From: Maribellus maritimus
GTDB lineage: Bacteria; Bacteroidota; Bacteroidia; Bacteroidales; Prolixibacteraceae
Length of the DNA stretch: 64,000 nucleotides
Reading direction: 5' to 3'
Assembly: GCF_022267315.1 (NCBI RefSeq)
Contig: NZ_JAIKLE010000036.1
Location: 1 to 64,000 of the forward strand
The notes beneath the pieces are model-generated. The model worked only from the letters and a program-made list of their open reading frames with translations. It was not told the DNA's origin and searched no databases. The position numbers and the translations under genes are program-made. Shown here one piece after another: positions 46,006-55,812 of this stretch; position 1 is the first letter of the stretch, and every line of letters begins with the position of its first letter.

Positions 46006-47079
46006 ATGAAATTCAGAAACATTTATCTGGTACTTGGCCTTGCAATAATCATATTGTCAGGATGTAAAAATTCATCAGAAGAAGCGCCTCAGGCCGAAAC
46101 AATTAAAAAGGTTAAAGTAGAAACAATTACGGATGACGTTGTTCAGAACACAATGACCCTTAACGGTAAGATAAAGGAAAAGAGTTTGACCTCTCTTTCT
46201 TTTCGTGTAGGGGGACCGTTAAAAAAGTTGAATGTAAAACAAGGTGATTATGTTCGCACCGGGCAAGTTGTTGCGGAAATAGATGACCGCGATTACCAGC
46301 TCCAGGTTGAAACTTCCAAAGCTCAGTTTGAGCAGGTTGAAGGAGAGTATAAGCGTTACAAACAGTTGGTAGGACAGAAAAAGATTCCCGAAAACACTTT
46401 TGAAAAAATTAAATCAGGTTACCTGATGGCAAAAACGGCTTATGAAAATGCACAAAATCAGCTGAATGATACAAAATTGAAAGCTCCCTTTTCTGGTTTT
46501 ATTTACGAAAAATTTGTGGAAAATTATCAAACAGTAGGTGCAGGCATACCCATCGTTTCTATCATTGATAATTCTCATCTGGAGGTTGTCGCCTCGGTTG
46601 CAGAAAGCCAGCTCAACCGGATAAAAAGTGACAAGAAAAGTTTTTTGGATGTTGAAAATGCAGGAATAGAAAAACTTCCGGTGCAGCTGTTTAGTGTGAG
46701 TGAAAAAGCAATGCAGGACGGTTTGTATGAAGTTAAGTTTTCTTTTGAAAACAAAAAAGATTTCAAAGTAGCACCGGGAATGACCGCAGAAGTAACGATT
46801 TATTGCCAGTCGGGAGAAAATCAATTGTCGGTTGCGTCAACAGCTATTTTTCATGAAAAAACAAGTACATATGTTTGGATATACAATTCATCCACCAGCC
46901 AGGTTGAAAAACGTCAGGTTAAAATATCACTGGATGGATCAAATGGGAGAGTAAACATATCATCCGGATTAAACAACGGAGAGAAGGTTGTTACAGCAGG
47001 TGTGCACTACCTGGTGGAAGGGCAAAAAGTAAAACCGCTCTCTACTCCTTCTGAAACTAATGTTGGAGGGCTGCTATAA
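46006..47079 (+). CDS. RND efflux periplasmic adaptor lipoprotein
   Basis: The 357-residue protein is a HlyD/AcrA-type adaptor. It has a lipoprotein signal with lipobox LSGC (Cys20), a biotinyl-lipoyl-like half (VGGPLKKLNVKQGDYVRTGQVVAEIDDRDYQLQ), an alpha hairpin near 100-140, and a beta-barrel and membrane-proximal domain to the end. It links the inner-membrane pump to the outer-membrane channel. The pump gene begins within its stop codon (one-base overlap), so the three pump genes form one operon. Confidence 0.93.
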   Translation: MKFRNIYLVLGLAIIILSGCKNSSEEAPQAETIKKVKVETITDDVVQNTMTLNGKIKEKSLTSLSFRVGGPLKKLNVKQGDYVRTGQVVAEIDDRDYQLQVETSKAQFEQVEGEYKRYKQLVGQKKIPENTFEKIKSGYLMAKTAYENAQNQLNDTKLKAPFSGFIYEKFVENYQTVGAGIPIVSIIDNSHLEVVASVAESQLNRIKSDKKSFLDVENAGIEKLPVQLFSVSEKAMQDGLYEVKFSFENKKDFKVAPGMTAEVTIYCQSGENQLSVASTAIFHEKTSTYVWIYNSSTSQVEKRQVKISLDGSNGRVNISSGLNNGEKVVTAGVHYLVEGQKVKPLSTPSETNVGGLL

Positions 47080-50000
47080 TGTTTGAAAGGCTTTTAAATC
47101 AGAAGGCCATGATTTCAACCATACTGTTTGCAGTGTTGGTTGGTGGCTTTATCGCATATAATAATATAGGGAAGCTGGAGGATGCTGAAATTCCGATAAA
47201 AGCAGCAACAGTAGTTACCGTTTATCCCGGGGCAACCGCACACGAGGTGGAACTTGAAGTTACTGATGTGTTGGAAAAAGCCATTCAGAAACTGGAAAAT
47301 ATCGATGAAATAACTTCGGTTTCGCGTCCCGGTTTGTCAATGATAACCATTAATATAAAAGCAAGGGTGAAAACTCCGCAGTTACCACAGCTTTGGGATC
47401 ACCTTCGTCGTAAAGTGAATGATGCAAAAGGTTCCTTGCCTACCGGAGCAATGGATCCAATCGTAAACGATGATTTTGCGGATGTTTACGGAATTCTGTA
47501 CGCTGTTACAGCAGATGGATATAACCACGAAGAACTTACAAAATATACAGAGTACATTGAACGCGAATTGCTCGGAGTGAACGGAGTGCGCCGTTCGCAG
47601 GTTTTTGGTGAGCATACACAAGCCATTGATGTTGTTTTTTCGCCTGAAAAGCTTGCAGGCTTGAGCGTTAATCCCATGTATATTGCAGCGGCCATTCAAA
47701 ATGAGACAAGCATAATTAATCCCGGTTCTGTTGATGTTGGTAAAGAATCAGTTCGGGTTGGAGTTGGACAAAAAATTACAAGCATTGAGGAAATTGAGAA
47801 TCTTTTAATTCAGGTTCCCCGGGGAGGAAATTTCCGTTTGGGAGATATTGCTACGATAGAAAAATCGTACCTGGAACCACAAAATGAGGCTCTGTATTAC
47901 AATAACAAGCCAGGTTTAACTCTTGGTCTGTCAAACGAAAGTGGAATTAATGTGGTGAAACTAGGCGCTCGCCTTGATGAAAAACTGGCTGAAATTCAGG
48001 AAGGACTTCCGGCAGGGATAGAAATCAATCAGGTGTACTATCAACCTGACCGAGTAGATGACGCAGTTAAAAACTTTATGATGAATCTGGCCATGTCGGT
48101 TGGTATTGTAATTATTGTACTAATGTTTGCGATGGGCTTGCGTTCCGGCTTACTTATTTCAAGTGGTCTTGTTTTTACAATTATGGGAACCTTAATTGTG
48201 ATGTTGGGGATTGGGCTCCCATTACACAGGGTAACTTTAGCCGCGATAATTCTTGCAATGGGGATGTTGGTTGATAATGCCATTGTAGTTGCAGATGGGA
48301 TTTTGGTTGATTTAAAATCAGGAATGGACAGAAGTAAAGCTTTTGTTCATACAGCAAAGAGAACAGCACTCCCTTTGCTCGGTGCTACAGCTGTTGCCAT
48401 CTTAGCTTTCTTACCATTGAGAATGTCACCAAACGAAGCCGGTGAGTTCTTATCTTCCCTGTTTACCGTATTGATTATTTCATTGTCGCTGAGTTGGGTG
48501 TTCGCAATGATTCAAACACCTTTTAATGCGAAGTATTTTTACCGGAAGGAGCGTCCAAAAGGAGAGCATGCCGAGGCATACGATTCTAAATTTTACCGGA
48601 TTTTTGGACGATTTTTGAAATGGGGAATTCGAAATAAATATGCATTTGCTGTAGCTTCTTTTGCCATTTTGATTTTCGCATTCTGGTCTTTTCGCTTTGT
48701 AAAAGTAGATTTTATGTCGAAAATTGACTACGATCAGTTTTATATTGAGTATTATCTGCCGCAAGGAGCCGATATTAAAGCTGTAGAAAAGGATGTGAAG
48801 CAAATTCAGGAAGAAATTTTAAAGATAGATGGTGTACATTCTGTAACCACTTCAGCCGGCCGGCCGCCAGCTCGTTACTTATTGATGCGCCACATGGCTA
48901 CAGGTGGCTCAAATTATGGCGACTTAATTGTTGAAACGGACAACACCGAAAGAGTTGCGGAGATAATTCCTGAAATAGAAGAATATTTAAGCGAGAACTA
49001 TCCCGACGCTTTTTTCAGGGTGGAGGAATATGGAGCTGCTTTTGCCGACGCAGATATTGAAGCGCAATTTACAGGTCCGGATTCCGCTGTGCTCAAAGAT
49101 TTGGCCAATCAGGCAAAAAAGATATTTTTGGATGAGCCAACAGCAGTTAATATTACCGACAACTGGAAAAATCAGACGAAAAAACTTGTCCCTGAATATT
49201 CAGTAGAAAGAGCCCAGCCACTCGGATTAACACGCTCTGACATGGGAAACTCAATTCTTGTGGCAACAAACGGGATGCCAATTGGGGCGGTTTATGAAGG
49301 AGACAAAATGCTTCCGATTGTATTACGAACCAATACTAAACTGGGAGACAACGTGGAACAACTGATGAATATTCCGGTGTGGGGACAACAAAGCAGGGCA
49401 AGTGTACCTTTATCTCAAATAGCAGACACATTAAAAGTTACATGGGATTATGAGCTTATAAATCGTCTCGACAATCAGCGTTCGATAAAAGCGCAATGCG
49501 ATGCTGCAAAAGGATATACGGCTGCAGATGTCCAGGCTAAATTTCAGGAGAAAATTGAAGCGATAGAATTACCGGATGGTTATGAAATGAAGTGGGAAGG
49601 GGCTACTGCCAGGTCAGGCGAAGCCAACGAAGCTTTGTTTATGTTTTTACCATTAGCTGTTGGTTTAATGGCCATTATTATTATTGGCTTGTTTAATAAT
49701 CTGAAACAACCAATTATCATATTCCTTATTGTCCCCTTTGCTTTTATTGGTATTGTTTTGGGGCTTGTAACGACCAGGGTTTTCCTGACATTTGCAGGAA
49801 TAATTGGTGCACTGGGACTTATCGGCATGATGATTAAAAATGCGGTGGTTTTGTTGGATGAAATCAACCAGAATATCAGGACGGGGAAAGACCGTTTAAC
49901 TGCCACAATCGATGCTGCCTTATCGCGTTTACGTCCGGTTATGATGGCTTCGCTTACAACAATTCTCGGAATGGCGCCGCTGCTTAGTGATTCGATGTTT

Positions 50001-50129
50001 AATTCTACAGCGGTGGTAATTATGTTTGGTCTGGCAGTTGGTTCTATAATCACGTTGGTTGTTGTTCCTGTTTTATATACCGTATTGTATCGGGTTGACG
50101 GACGTCGTTTGAAAAAAGCCGGGAAATAA
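47079..50129 (+). CDS. RND multidrug-type efflux pump, inner-membrane subunit
   Basis: The 1016-residue protein has the RND plan: N-terminal helix, periplasmic porter/docking loop (about 30-330), six helices (about 335-540), second loop and last six helices (about 845-1010). In helix 4 the normal pair of acidic residues reads GMLVDNAIV, with Asn at the second place, an arrangement seen in several Bacteroidota RND groups; the lysine in the last part is present (MMIKNAVVLLDE). The drive is proton motive force, with efflux of amphiphilic compounds such as bile salts, antibiotics or lipids. It starts one base into the stop of the adaptor and ends one base into the start of the channel region. Confidence 0.93.
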   Translation: MFERLLNQKAMISTILFAVLVGGFIAYNNIGKLEDAEIPIKAATVVTVYPGATAHEVELEVTDVLEKAIQKLENIDEITSVSRPGLSMITINIKARVKTPQLPQLWDHLRRKVNDAKGSLPTGAMDPIVNDDFADVYGILYAVTADGYNHEELTKYTEYIERELLGVNGVRRSQVFGEHTQAIDVVFSPEKLAGLSVNPMYIAAAIQNETSIINPGSVDVGKESVRVGVGQKITSIEEIENLLIQVPRGGNFRLGDIATIEKSYLEPQNEALYYNNKPGLTLGLSNESGINVVKLGARLDEKLAEIQEGLPAGIEINQVYYQPDRVDDAVKNFMMNLAMSVGIVIIVLMFAMGLRSGLLISSGLVFTIMGTLIVMLGIGLPLHRVTLAAIILAMGMLVDNAIVVADGILVDLKSGMDRSKAFVHTAKRTALPLLGATAVAILAFLPLRMSPNEAGEFLSSLFTVLIISLSLSWVFAMIQTPFNAKYFYRKERPKGEHAEAYDSKFYRIFGRFLKWGIRNKYAFAVASFAILIFAFWSFRFVKVDFMSKIDYDQFYIEYYLPQGADIKAVEKDVKQIQEEILKIDGVHSVTTSAGRPPARYLLMRHMATGGSNYGDLIVETDNTERVAEIIPEIEEYLSENYPDAFFRVEEYGAAFADADIEAQFTGPDSAVLKDLANQAKKIFLDEPTAVNITDNWKNQTKKLVPEYSVERAQPLGLTRSDMGNSILVATNGMPIGAVYEGDKMLPIVLRTNTKLGDNVEQLMNIPVWGQQSRASVPLSQIADTLKVTWDYELINRLDNQRSIKAQCDAAKGYTAADVQAKFQEKIEAIELPDGYEMKWEGATARSGEANEALFMFLPLAVGLMAIIIIGLFNNLKQPIIIFLIVPFAFIGIVLGLVTTRVFLTFAGIIGALGLIGMMIKNAVVLLDEINQNIRTGKDRLTATIDAALSRLRPVMMASLTTILGMAPLLSDSMFNSTAVVIMFGLAVGSIITLVVVPVLYTVLYRVDGRRLKKAGK

Positions 50130-50191
50130 TGATGAAGAGTAAAATATGTCCGTTGAAAAAAGGTGATAAATACAATTTTAGGAAGAAGAAA

Positions 50192-51595
50192 ATGAAGAAA
50201 TCAATAAAAACTACAATAAGCATCGTTATACTTTTTGTTTTTGCAATGGCATTTAATAATGCGTTTGGGCAAAAAGTTATGACACTTGAGGAATGTCGTC
50301 GACAAGCTGTTGAATTTAACAAGGAATTGAAAGCCGCAGCTTTGCAAAACAGAGAGGCGCAGGTTAATCAGGAGGTTGCCAGAACAGCATATTTGCCAAA
50401 ATTGGGCTTTACATCGTCGTTAATGCACCGACCAAATATGGATCCGATAAGTATGCCAGGTTATTTCCTCCCAACTGCCGACAGCGAAGAAGAGGCAATG
50501 GCTGGCAACTACTCCGGAACAAGCAATGTGTGGAGTCCGGGGATTTCGCTTGATATAAGTAGTATTACTTTGATAAACAGCGGATTTGAGGTAACTCAGC
50601 CGGTTTATGCCGGTGGCAAAATAAGGTATTCCAATCAACAGGCAGATGCAGGTGTTGAAATAGCCAATTTATCTTTGAATATGAAATATTCGGAGATAAT
50701 CGAAGCAACAGATAAAGCATTTTGGCAGGTAGCAACCGTTGAAGAGAACATTTTAATCGCAGAGGAGTATATTAAAATGTTAATTGAATTGGAAGAGCAA
50801 ATGTCTGCGATGTACGAAGTTGGTTTACAACCTGCCAGTGAAAAGTTAAAAGTAACGGTTCAGAAAAATGAGGCTGAACTAAATCTGTTAAAAGCCAGAA
50901 ACGGATTGAAAGTGGCTAAAATGTATTTGAACCAGATATTAGGACAACCACTGGATACCGATATAAAAATCAGTCACGATGAAAATACAGATGTACAGTT
51001 GATAAATTTTGACAACGGTATAACTCAGGCCAGTAGCAAAAGAAATGAATTAAAAATTCTGGAGAAGCAGAAACAACTAAGCGAACTGGATGCAAAAATT
51101 ACCCGAGCCGATTATCTTCCGACAGTGGGCGTAAGTGCCCAATATACAAGTTACTGGTTAAAAGATTTGTACGAGGATGTTGATTTTCAACCCATGTTGG
51201 CGGCTCAGGTTTCAATTCCTCTTTTTCAATGGGGACAAGGAAAAAAGAAAATGCGTGCTGCTCAGTTAAAAATACAACAGGCAGAAACAGAACTGGAAAA
51301 CACAAATGATTTGATAAGCCTGGAAGTGATGCAGGTTAAAATTCAGGTTGAGGAAGCCTATGAATCAATCCGGCTGGCGGAAAAAAATGTGACAGAAGCA
51401 GGGGAAAGTCTGGATGAAACCCGTGCCAGTTTTGATGTCGGCTTAAATACAACAACTGAGTTGTTAAGTGCTCAGGCTAAATGGGCAGAAGCAAAAGCTC
51501 AGTTAACACAGGCCATTGCCAATTTTGAGGTGTTAAGAACCAGATGGGAAAATGTTACCGGAAATTTGTACATGCCTGAAGAAAATGAAGAGTGA
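50192..51595 (+). CDS. TolC-like outer-membrane efflux protein
   Basis: From ATG 50192 (MKKSIKTTISIVILFVFAMAFNNAFG) the protein is 467 residues with a good signal peptide. An ATG at 50129 in the same frame overlaps the pump stop and would give a 21-residue-longer leader with a polar start; it is possible through coupling but less likely. Two repeats of the outer-membrane efflux domain are present (about 35-240 and 260-455), each with two long helices (TLEECRRQAVEFNKELKAAALQN; AQLKIQQAETELENTNDLISLEV). It provides the channel through the outer membrane for the preceding RND adaptor and pump. Confidence 0.9.
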   Translation: MKKSIKTTISIVILFVFAMAFNNAFGQKVMTLEECRRQAVEFNKELKAAALQNREAQVNQEVARTAYLPKLGFTSSLMHRPNMDPISMPGYFLPTADSEEEAMAGNYSGTSNVWSPGISLDISSITLINSGFEVTQPVYAGGKIRYSNQQADAGVEIANLSLNMKYSEIIEATDKAFWQVATVEENILIAEEYIKMLIELEEQMSAMYEVGLQPASEKLKVTVQKNEAELNLLKARNGLKVAKMYLNQILGQPLDTDIKISHDENTDVQLINFDNGITQASSKRNELKILEKQKQLSELDAKITRADYLPTVGVSAQYTSYWLKDLYEDVDFQPMLAAQVSIPLFQWGQGKKKMRAAQLKIQQAETELENTNDLISLEVMQVKIQVEEAYESIRLAEKNVTEAGESLDETRASFDVGLNTTTELLSAQAKWAEAKAQLTQAIANFEVLRTRWENVTGNLYMPEENEE

Positions 51596-51619
51596 AAATT
51601 GACCAGTAACTAAACATGA

Positions 51620-52690
51620 ATGAAGTGTAAACAATTACATAAGAAGAAAAAACCCGAATTGGAGCTGAGGCTGCCAAGTTACGCGCCTTTGAATATTATT
51701 GTCCGGTTTGCGATTATCAGTTTAACAGCGGTGCTGATTTTACGTTTTATTGTGCTGGTGACCAAAATACCTGCCCATTTGGATGAGCGTATTCCTGCGT
51801 TTATATATGTTGTGGTTATTATCATCTTTAATGTGGCTGTGGAACTTCAAATTGTTTTAGATAATATTCTTGAAAAATTCTTACCGGTTCCAACCAAACT
51901 AAAACTTCGCCTCTTTTTACAGATAGGTGTTAGTATTATTTTTTTGATTCTTGCACATAGGTTTATTATGTATTTTGTTGAACCAAAGCTGAGTACAGAG
52001 GAGTCACGGCCTTCTGTAATTCTTGGAATGGTTGCCGGTTTAATTTTTGTCCAAATGGTTGCCAACTCACTTACACTGGGGCGGATGACAAGAAAATGGC
52101 TTAATTCGCAGGAAGTGATTGCCAAGATGAAAAGAGAAAAACTCGAAATGGATTATAATTCTCTGCAGGATCAGCTAAACCCACATTTTCTGTTTAATAA
52201 TTTAAGTGTACTAAAATCCTTGATTATATACGATCCGGAAGTTGCGGTCGGTTTCACCGAGAATTTTACAGATGTATATCGCTATGTACTTCAAAGTAAA
52301 AATAAAAGACTGGTTAAGTTAAAAGAGGAATTCGATTTTATGAAGGCATATTATGCGCTTCACAAAGAACGTTTGGGAGACGGATTATTATTGGAATATG
52401 ATATTTCAGATGAAGAACTCGATAAAGAAATCGCCCCGCTAACCGTTCAGTTGCTTATTGAAAATGCGATAAAACATAATATTGCAAGCAAGGAAACACC
52501 TTTAAAACTAAAGGTAGTGGTAGAAAGAGATTATTTGGTTGTTACCAACAATCTGAATCTGAGAACTGCCTCCTATTCAACAAAAACAGGTTTGGGAAAT
52601 CTGGTACGGAGGTATGAAATGCTCACCGATAAAGAGGTTGTCATCCAATACGATGAAGAGATGTTTGAAGTAAAAGTCCCTTTGTTGTAA
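51620..52690 (+). CDS. LytS/YehU-type sensor histidine kinase
   Basis: The 356-residue protein has four hydrophobic segments (about 25-48, 58-80, 98-120, 133-153) and a C-terminal His-kinase domain with the His_kinase motif DQLNPHFLFNNLS (phosphoacceptor His189) and an ATPase domain (ENAIKHN, then TGLGNLVRR). It starts 25 bases after the TolC-like gene and is followed after 52 bases by a LytTR response regulator, so the two are a pair. Position suggests control of the pump operon or sensing of an envelope signal, which is not shown. Confidence 0.92.
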   Translation: MKCKQLHKKKKPELELRLPSYAPLNIIVRFAIISLTAVLILRFIVLVTKIPAHLDERIPAFIYVVVIIIFNVAVELQIVLDNILEKFLPVPTKLKLRLFLQIGVSIIFLILAHRFIMYFVEPKLSTEESRPSVILGMVAGLIFVQMVANSLTLGRMTRKWLNSQEVIAKMKREKLEMDYNSLQDQLNPHFLFNNLSVLKSLIIYDPEVAVGFTENFTDVYRYVLQSKNKRLVKLKEEFDFMKAYYALHKERLGDGLLLEYDISDEELDKEIAPLTVQLLIENAIKHNIASKETPLKLKVVVERDYLVVTNNLNLRTASYSTKTGLGNLVRRYEMLTDKEVVIQYDEEMFEVKVPLL

Positions 52691-52742
52691 CGTAATTTGT
52701 TGTTGTGAATGATTATTTTGAACAAAACAGTCGGAGGAACAT

Positions 52743-53513
52743 ATGAGAGTTATTATAGTTGAAGACGAATTACATAATTACCGTTTGTTAAAAGGAATGG
52801 TAGAACGGTTACGGCCAGAGTGGAATATTGTTGAGGGACTGGAAAGTGTTAAAAGTACTGTTGCCTGGTTGGAAAATAATCCGGCACCGGATTTAATTTT
52901 TATGGATATCCAACTAACCGACGGAATTAGTTTTTCGATATTTGACAATGTTCAGGTGGACAGCATGGTAATTTTTACAACGGCTTACGACGAATATGCA
53001 CTTCAGGCTTTTCAGGTGAACAGCATCGATTATTTATTAAAGCCTGTAAAATTGGAAAAGCTGGAACAGGCAATCGAAAAATTTGAACATTTGGCAGCCC
53101 CCCGAAAAGACGATTCAACCCTAAAACCAGATTACCATGAACTTTTGGAAGCAATTACACAGGGAGAAAAAAAATACCGCAAACGCTTTCTGATTTCAGG
53201 AGCAACTTCCTATTTTAAACTAAATGTAGAAGATATTGCCTGGTTTTATACCGAAAACAGAATGAACACAGCAGTTACATTCTCAAACAAACAGTACCCG
53301 ATCGATTTAACCATGGAAAAACTGGAAGAACAACTTGATCCTGACGTATTTTTTCGTGTAAACAGAAGTACAATTGTACACATTAACGCTGTTCGGAAAT
53401 TTGAGAATCATTTTGGAGGAAAGTTGATTCTTCGCTTGATTCCTCCTTTTGACGAGCCAATTACAATCAGTCGTTTAAAGGCAACCGAATTTAAAGAGTG
53501 GATTGGATTGTAA
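52743..53513 (+). CDS. LytTR-family response regulator
   Basis: The 256-residue protein has a receiver domain (residues 1-115, phosphoacceptor Asp55 in IFMDIQ, Lys near SIDYLLKPVK) and a LytTR DNA-binding domain (about 150-256, with YFKLNVEDIAWFYTENRMNTAVTF, LEEQLDPDVFFRVNRSTIVHINAV). It is the partner of the LytS-type kinase just upstream. Targets are not evident, but LytTR sites are often just upstream of efflux or envelope genes. Confidence 0.94.
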   Translation: MRVIIVEDELHNYRLLKGMVERLRPEWNIVEGLESVKSTVAWLENNPAPDLIFMDIQLTDGISFSIFDNVQVDSMVIFTTAYDEYALQAFQVNSIDYLLKPVKLEKLEQAIEKFEHLAAPRKDDSTLKPDYHELLEAITQGEKKYRKRFLISGATSYFKLNVEDIAWFYTENRMNTAVTFSNKQYPIDLTMEKLEEQLDPDVFFRVNRSTIVHINAVRKFENHFGGKLILRLIPPFDEPITISRLKATEFKEWIGL

Positions 53514-53576
53514 GTCAGGTGTTTATTGTAAAAGAATAGTAGAAGCTTCTGTCCGTTTAACAACAGATCAATTAAA

Positions 53577-54269
53577 ATGAATAGTCTATTTCCGGTAAAA
53601 TATCATTTTCAAAAAAAGTATTTCAACAACAAGCATTTGAGCTTACGAAATAAGTTTTGGCTTTTAAATACCATTTTGTTTTTTGTTCTTGTTACAAGCT
53701 CCGTTCCTGCGAAATCCAAAGAAATAACCTCAAAGTACAATCTGGAAATGATGGGGGCAAAGGTTGGTGAATTTTCAGTTACTCAGAAAATTGAAAATGG
53801 AAAATTGAATATTGAAGCAATAACGGATATAAAAGTGAAGCTTTTGTTTTCGTATCGTGTAAAATATGTACAGAATACCGTTTACGAGCAGGGGGTTTTG
53901 AAAAGCTCCAAAGTGAAAACGTATAAAAACGGGAAGCTAAATTCCGATATGGTGCTAAAACAGCAAAAAGACGCTTACCTGCTTGTTGTTGATGGAGATA
54001 CTGCTGTTGTCAATGATTCGATTACATACAGCGGAAGCCTGCTTTATTTTAACGAACCATTGGGTATAAAACAATTATACAAAGAAAGAACAGCCGAAAT
54101 GATGCAGATAACATCTTTAAGCGAACACACTTATGTAGTGAACGACGAGAAAGAAAAGGAGCTAAACAGATATATTTATAAAAACGGTGTTTTGGAATAT
54201 GCAAAGATGCGGCATGCCCTGGGTATGCTGGAGTTAAAAAGAGTTACAGAAAATACGGTGAATGATTGA
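53577..54269 (+). CDS. Secreted DUF6134-like protein
   Basis: The 230-residue protein has an N-terminal hydrophobic segment (about 27-45, WLLNTILFFVLVTSSVPAKS) after a charged start, i.e. a long signal peptide or anchor. The mature part is a beta-rich domain (EITSKYNLEMMGAKVGEFSVTQKIENGKLNIEAITD... and Y-x-Y-G-x-L-Y-F) that I believe is the DUF6134/DUF3108-like group of periplasmic beta proteins, sometimes lipid-binding. It is the first gene of a run of seven. Its stop overlaps the start of the permease gene by 8 bases. Confidence 0.65.
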   Translation: MNSLFPVKYHFQKKYFNNKHLSLRNKFWLLNTILFFVLVTSSVPAKSKEITSKYNLEMMGAKVGEFSVTQKIENGKLNIEAITDIKVKLLFSYRVKYVQNTVYEQGVLKSSKVKTYKNGKLNSDMVLKQQKDAYLLVVDGDTAVVNDSITYSGSLLYFNEPLGIKQLYKERTAEMMQITSLSEHTYVVNDEKEKELNRYIYKNGVLEYAKMRHALGMLELKRVTENTVND

Positions 54270-55062
54270 ATTTTCAGAAATACAGAACATTTATTTTATT
54301 TTACCATTGCTGGGGTTTATTATTGGTTTGTTTGGAACCATGGTTGGCGGCGGCGGCGGATTTTTTTTTCTGCCCATTCTTACGCTGATTATAATGGTCC
54401 CTGCACAAACAGCGGTGATAACGTCGCTCGTGGCTGCTTTACCGATTTGTATTGTTGGCTCACTGGGGCACTATCGAAAAAAACATATCGATTTACGGGT
54501 AGCTGCTCTTTTTATGATAACCGGAATTACCGGAGCTTTTATTGGTGCGGAGATAACCAGCAGAATCAGTGACCTGGCGTTAAAAACGGCTTTTGGGGTT
54601 TATTCCGTTTTGATTGCACTAAACATGGTGTTTAGTGCCCGAAAAAATAAAGGAGAGAAGGAGAGGGAAAATACAAGAATATCATTTAAGAGTTTAAAAA
54701 CAGTTAAAGGTTCGTTTTTCGGCCTGGCCGCCGGTTTAATTACCGGAACATTTGGAACCAGTGGAACAGCGCCTGTTCTGGCCGGATTGTTTTCAATGAG
54801 AATTCCGTTCAGGATGGTTATTGGCACATCGCTTCTGATTGTGTTGGTGAATACGATTTTTGCAGTGGGAGCTCATTTTATTGTCGGAAAAATCGATCTT
54901 ACATTGGTTGTATTTCTCACGGCAGGCTCTGCAATTGGAGCTGTGATTGGCCCGCGTTTACTCGCCAAGGTTCAAATTGATAAATCAGAGAGCAAAGCAA
55001 AATATGTGTATGCGATCATTATGGCAGCAATCGGAGTTTTAATGATTTTAGGAAGGAATTAG
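54262..55062 (+). CDS. TauE/SafE-family anion permease
   Basis: The 266-residue integral membrane protein has about eight hydrophobic segments with the two repeats of the TauE/SafE family: GFIIGLFGTMVGGGGGFFFLPIL near the N-terminus and GLAAGLITGTFGTSGTAPVL in the second half. Family members move sulfite, sulfonates, sulfoacetate or other small organic anions. Placement inside a lipid-synthesis run makes a precursor (for example a sulfonate) a reasonable cargo, but the sequence cannot prove it. It overlaps the previous gene by 8 bases, and the next gene starts 5 bases after. Confidence 0.85.
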   Translation: MIEFSEIQNIYFILPLLGFIIGLFGTMVGGGGGFFFLPILTLIIMVPAQTAVITSLVAALPICIVGSLGHYRKKHIDLRVAALFMITGITGAFIGAEITSRISDLALKTAFGVYSVLIALNMVFSARKNKGEKERENTRISFKSLKTVKGSFFGLAAGLITGTFGTSGTAPVLAGLFSMRIPFRMVIGTSLLIVLVNTIFAVGAHFIVGKIDLTLVVFLTAGSAIGAVIGPRLLAKVQIDKSESKAKYVYAIIMAAIGVLMILGRN

Positions 55063-55067
55063 TTTTT

Positions 55068-55796
55068 ATGGAACAATTGATTTACAGTATTATATTGAGT
55101 TATTTTATTTTGGGCGGAATCGGTTTTTATCTGATTAACAGAAAAAAAGAACGCGAAGTGGCCCGCAAAAGTTATACAAAGTTTGGAGTTTATTTTATAA
55201 TCATTAATATTTTATTTTTTAGTATTACCATCCGGGCAGTTGTTTTCTCGTATCTGGCAATTCTAATTGTTGCTGTTGGAAGTTTTGAGTTAAACCGCCT
55301 TTTTATTTCTGTAAAATTTAGGCACGCGCTGTTTTTTGTTGCAGCTCTGTTGGTTTATTTTATACTTTCAGCTGGATTCATCGTTTTTAGTCTGGCCGAC
55401 CGTAATCTGATTCTGCTGACATTTTTAATACTTTCCATTTTTGACGCCTTTAGCCAAATCACGGGGCAACTTTTTGGGAAGACCAAAATAATGCCGGGTA
55501 TCAGCCCGAATAAAACGCTGGGTGGTGTTGTTGGAGGAGCAATTATTTCATTGGCAAGTGCATTTTTGTTAAAAAATCTTTTCCCGGGAAGCAATTTTGA
55601 GTTATTTCTGTTTGCTTTTGGAACCGTATTTTTTGCATTTGCGGGTGATATTCTGGCCTCGCTATACAAACGAAAATATCAGGTTAAAGATTACAGCAAC
55701 TGGATACCCGGACACGGTGGCTTTCTTGACAGGTTTGATAGTCTAATTGCAGGGGGGGCATGGGCTGCGCTGGCAATGCCGGTTTTGGGAATTTAA
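55068..55796 (+). CDS. cdsA-like: CdsA-type phosphatidate cytidylyltransferase
   Basis: The 242-residue membrane protein has about seven hydrophobic segments and the complete CDP-diglyceride synthase signature near 203-230 (SLYKRKYQVKDYSN..., PGHGGFLDRFDS), preceded by GISPNKTLGGVVGG. It activates a lipid phosphate with CTP, forming a CDP-lipid. A general CdsA gene is expected elsewhere in the genome, so this one may be a dedicated paralogue. It is sandwiched between a permease and a lipid-kinase-family gene. Confidence 0.9.
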   Translation: MEQLIYSIILSYFILGGIGFYLINRKKEREVARKSYTKFGVYFIIINILFFSITIRAVVFSYLAILIVAVGSFELNRLFISVKFRHALFFVAALLVYFILSAGFIVFSLADRNLILLTFLILSIFDAFSQITGQLFGKTKIMPGISPNKTLGGVVGGAIISLASAFLLKNLFPGSNFELFLFAFGTVFFAFAGDILASLYKRKYQVKDYSNWIPGHGGFLDRFDSLIAGGAWAALAMPVLGI

Positions 55797-55812
55797 AAGA
55801 GGAAAATTTGTT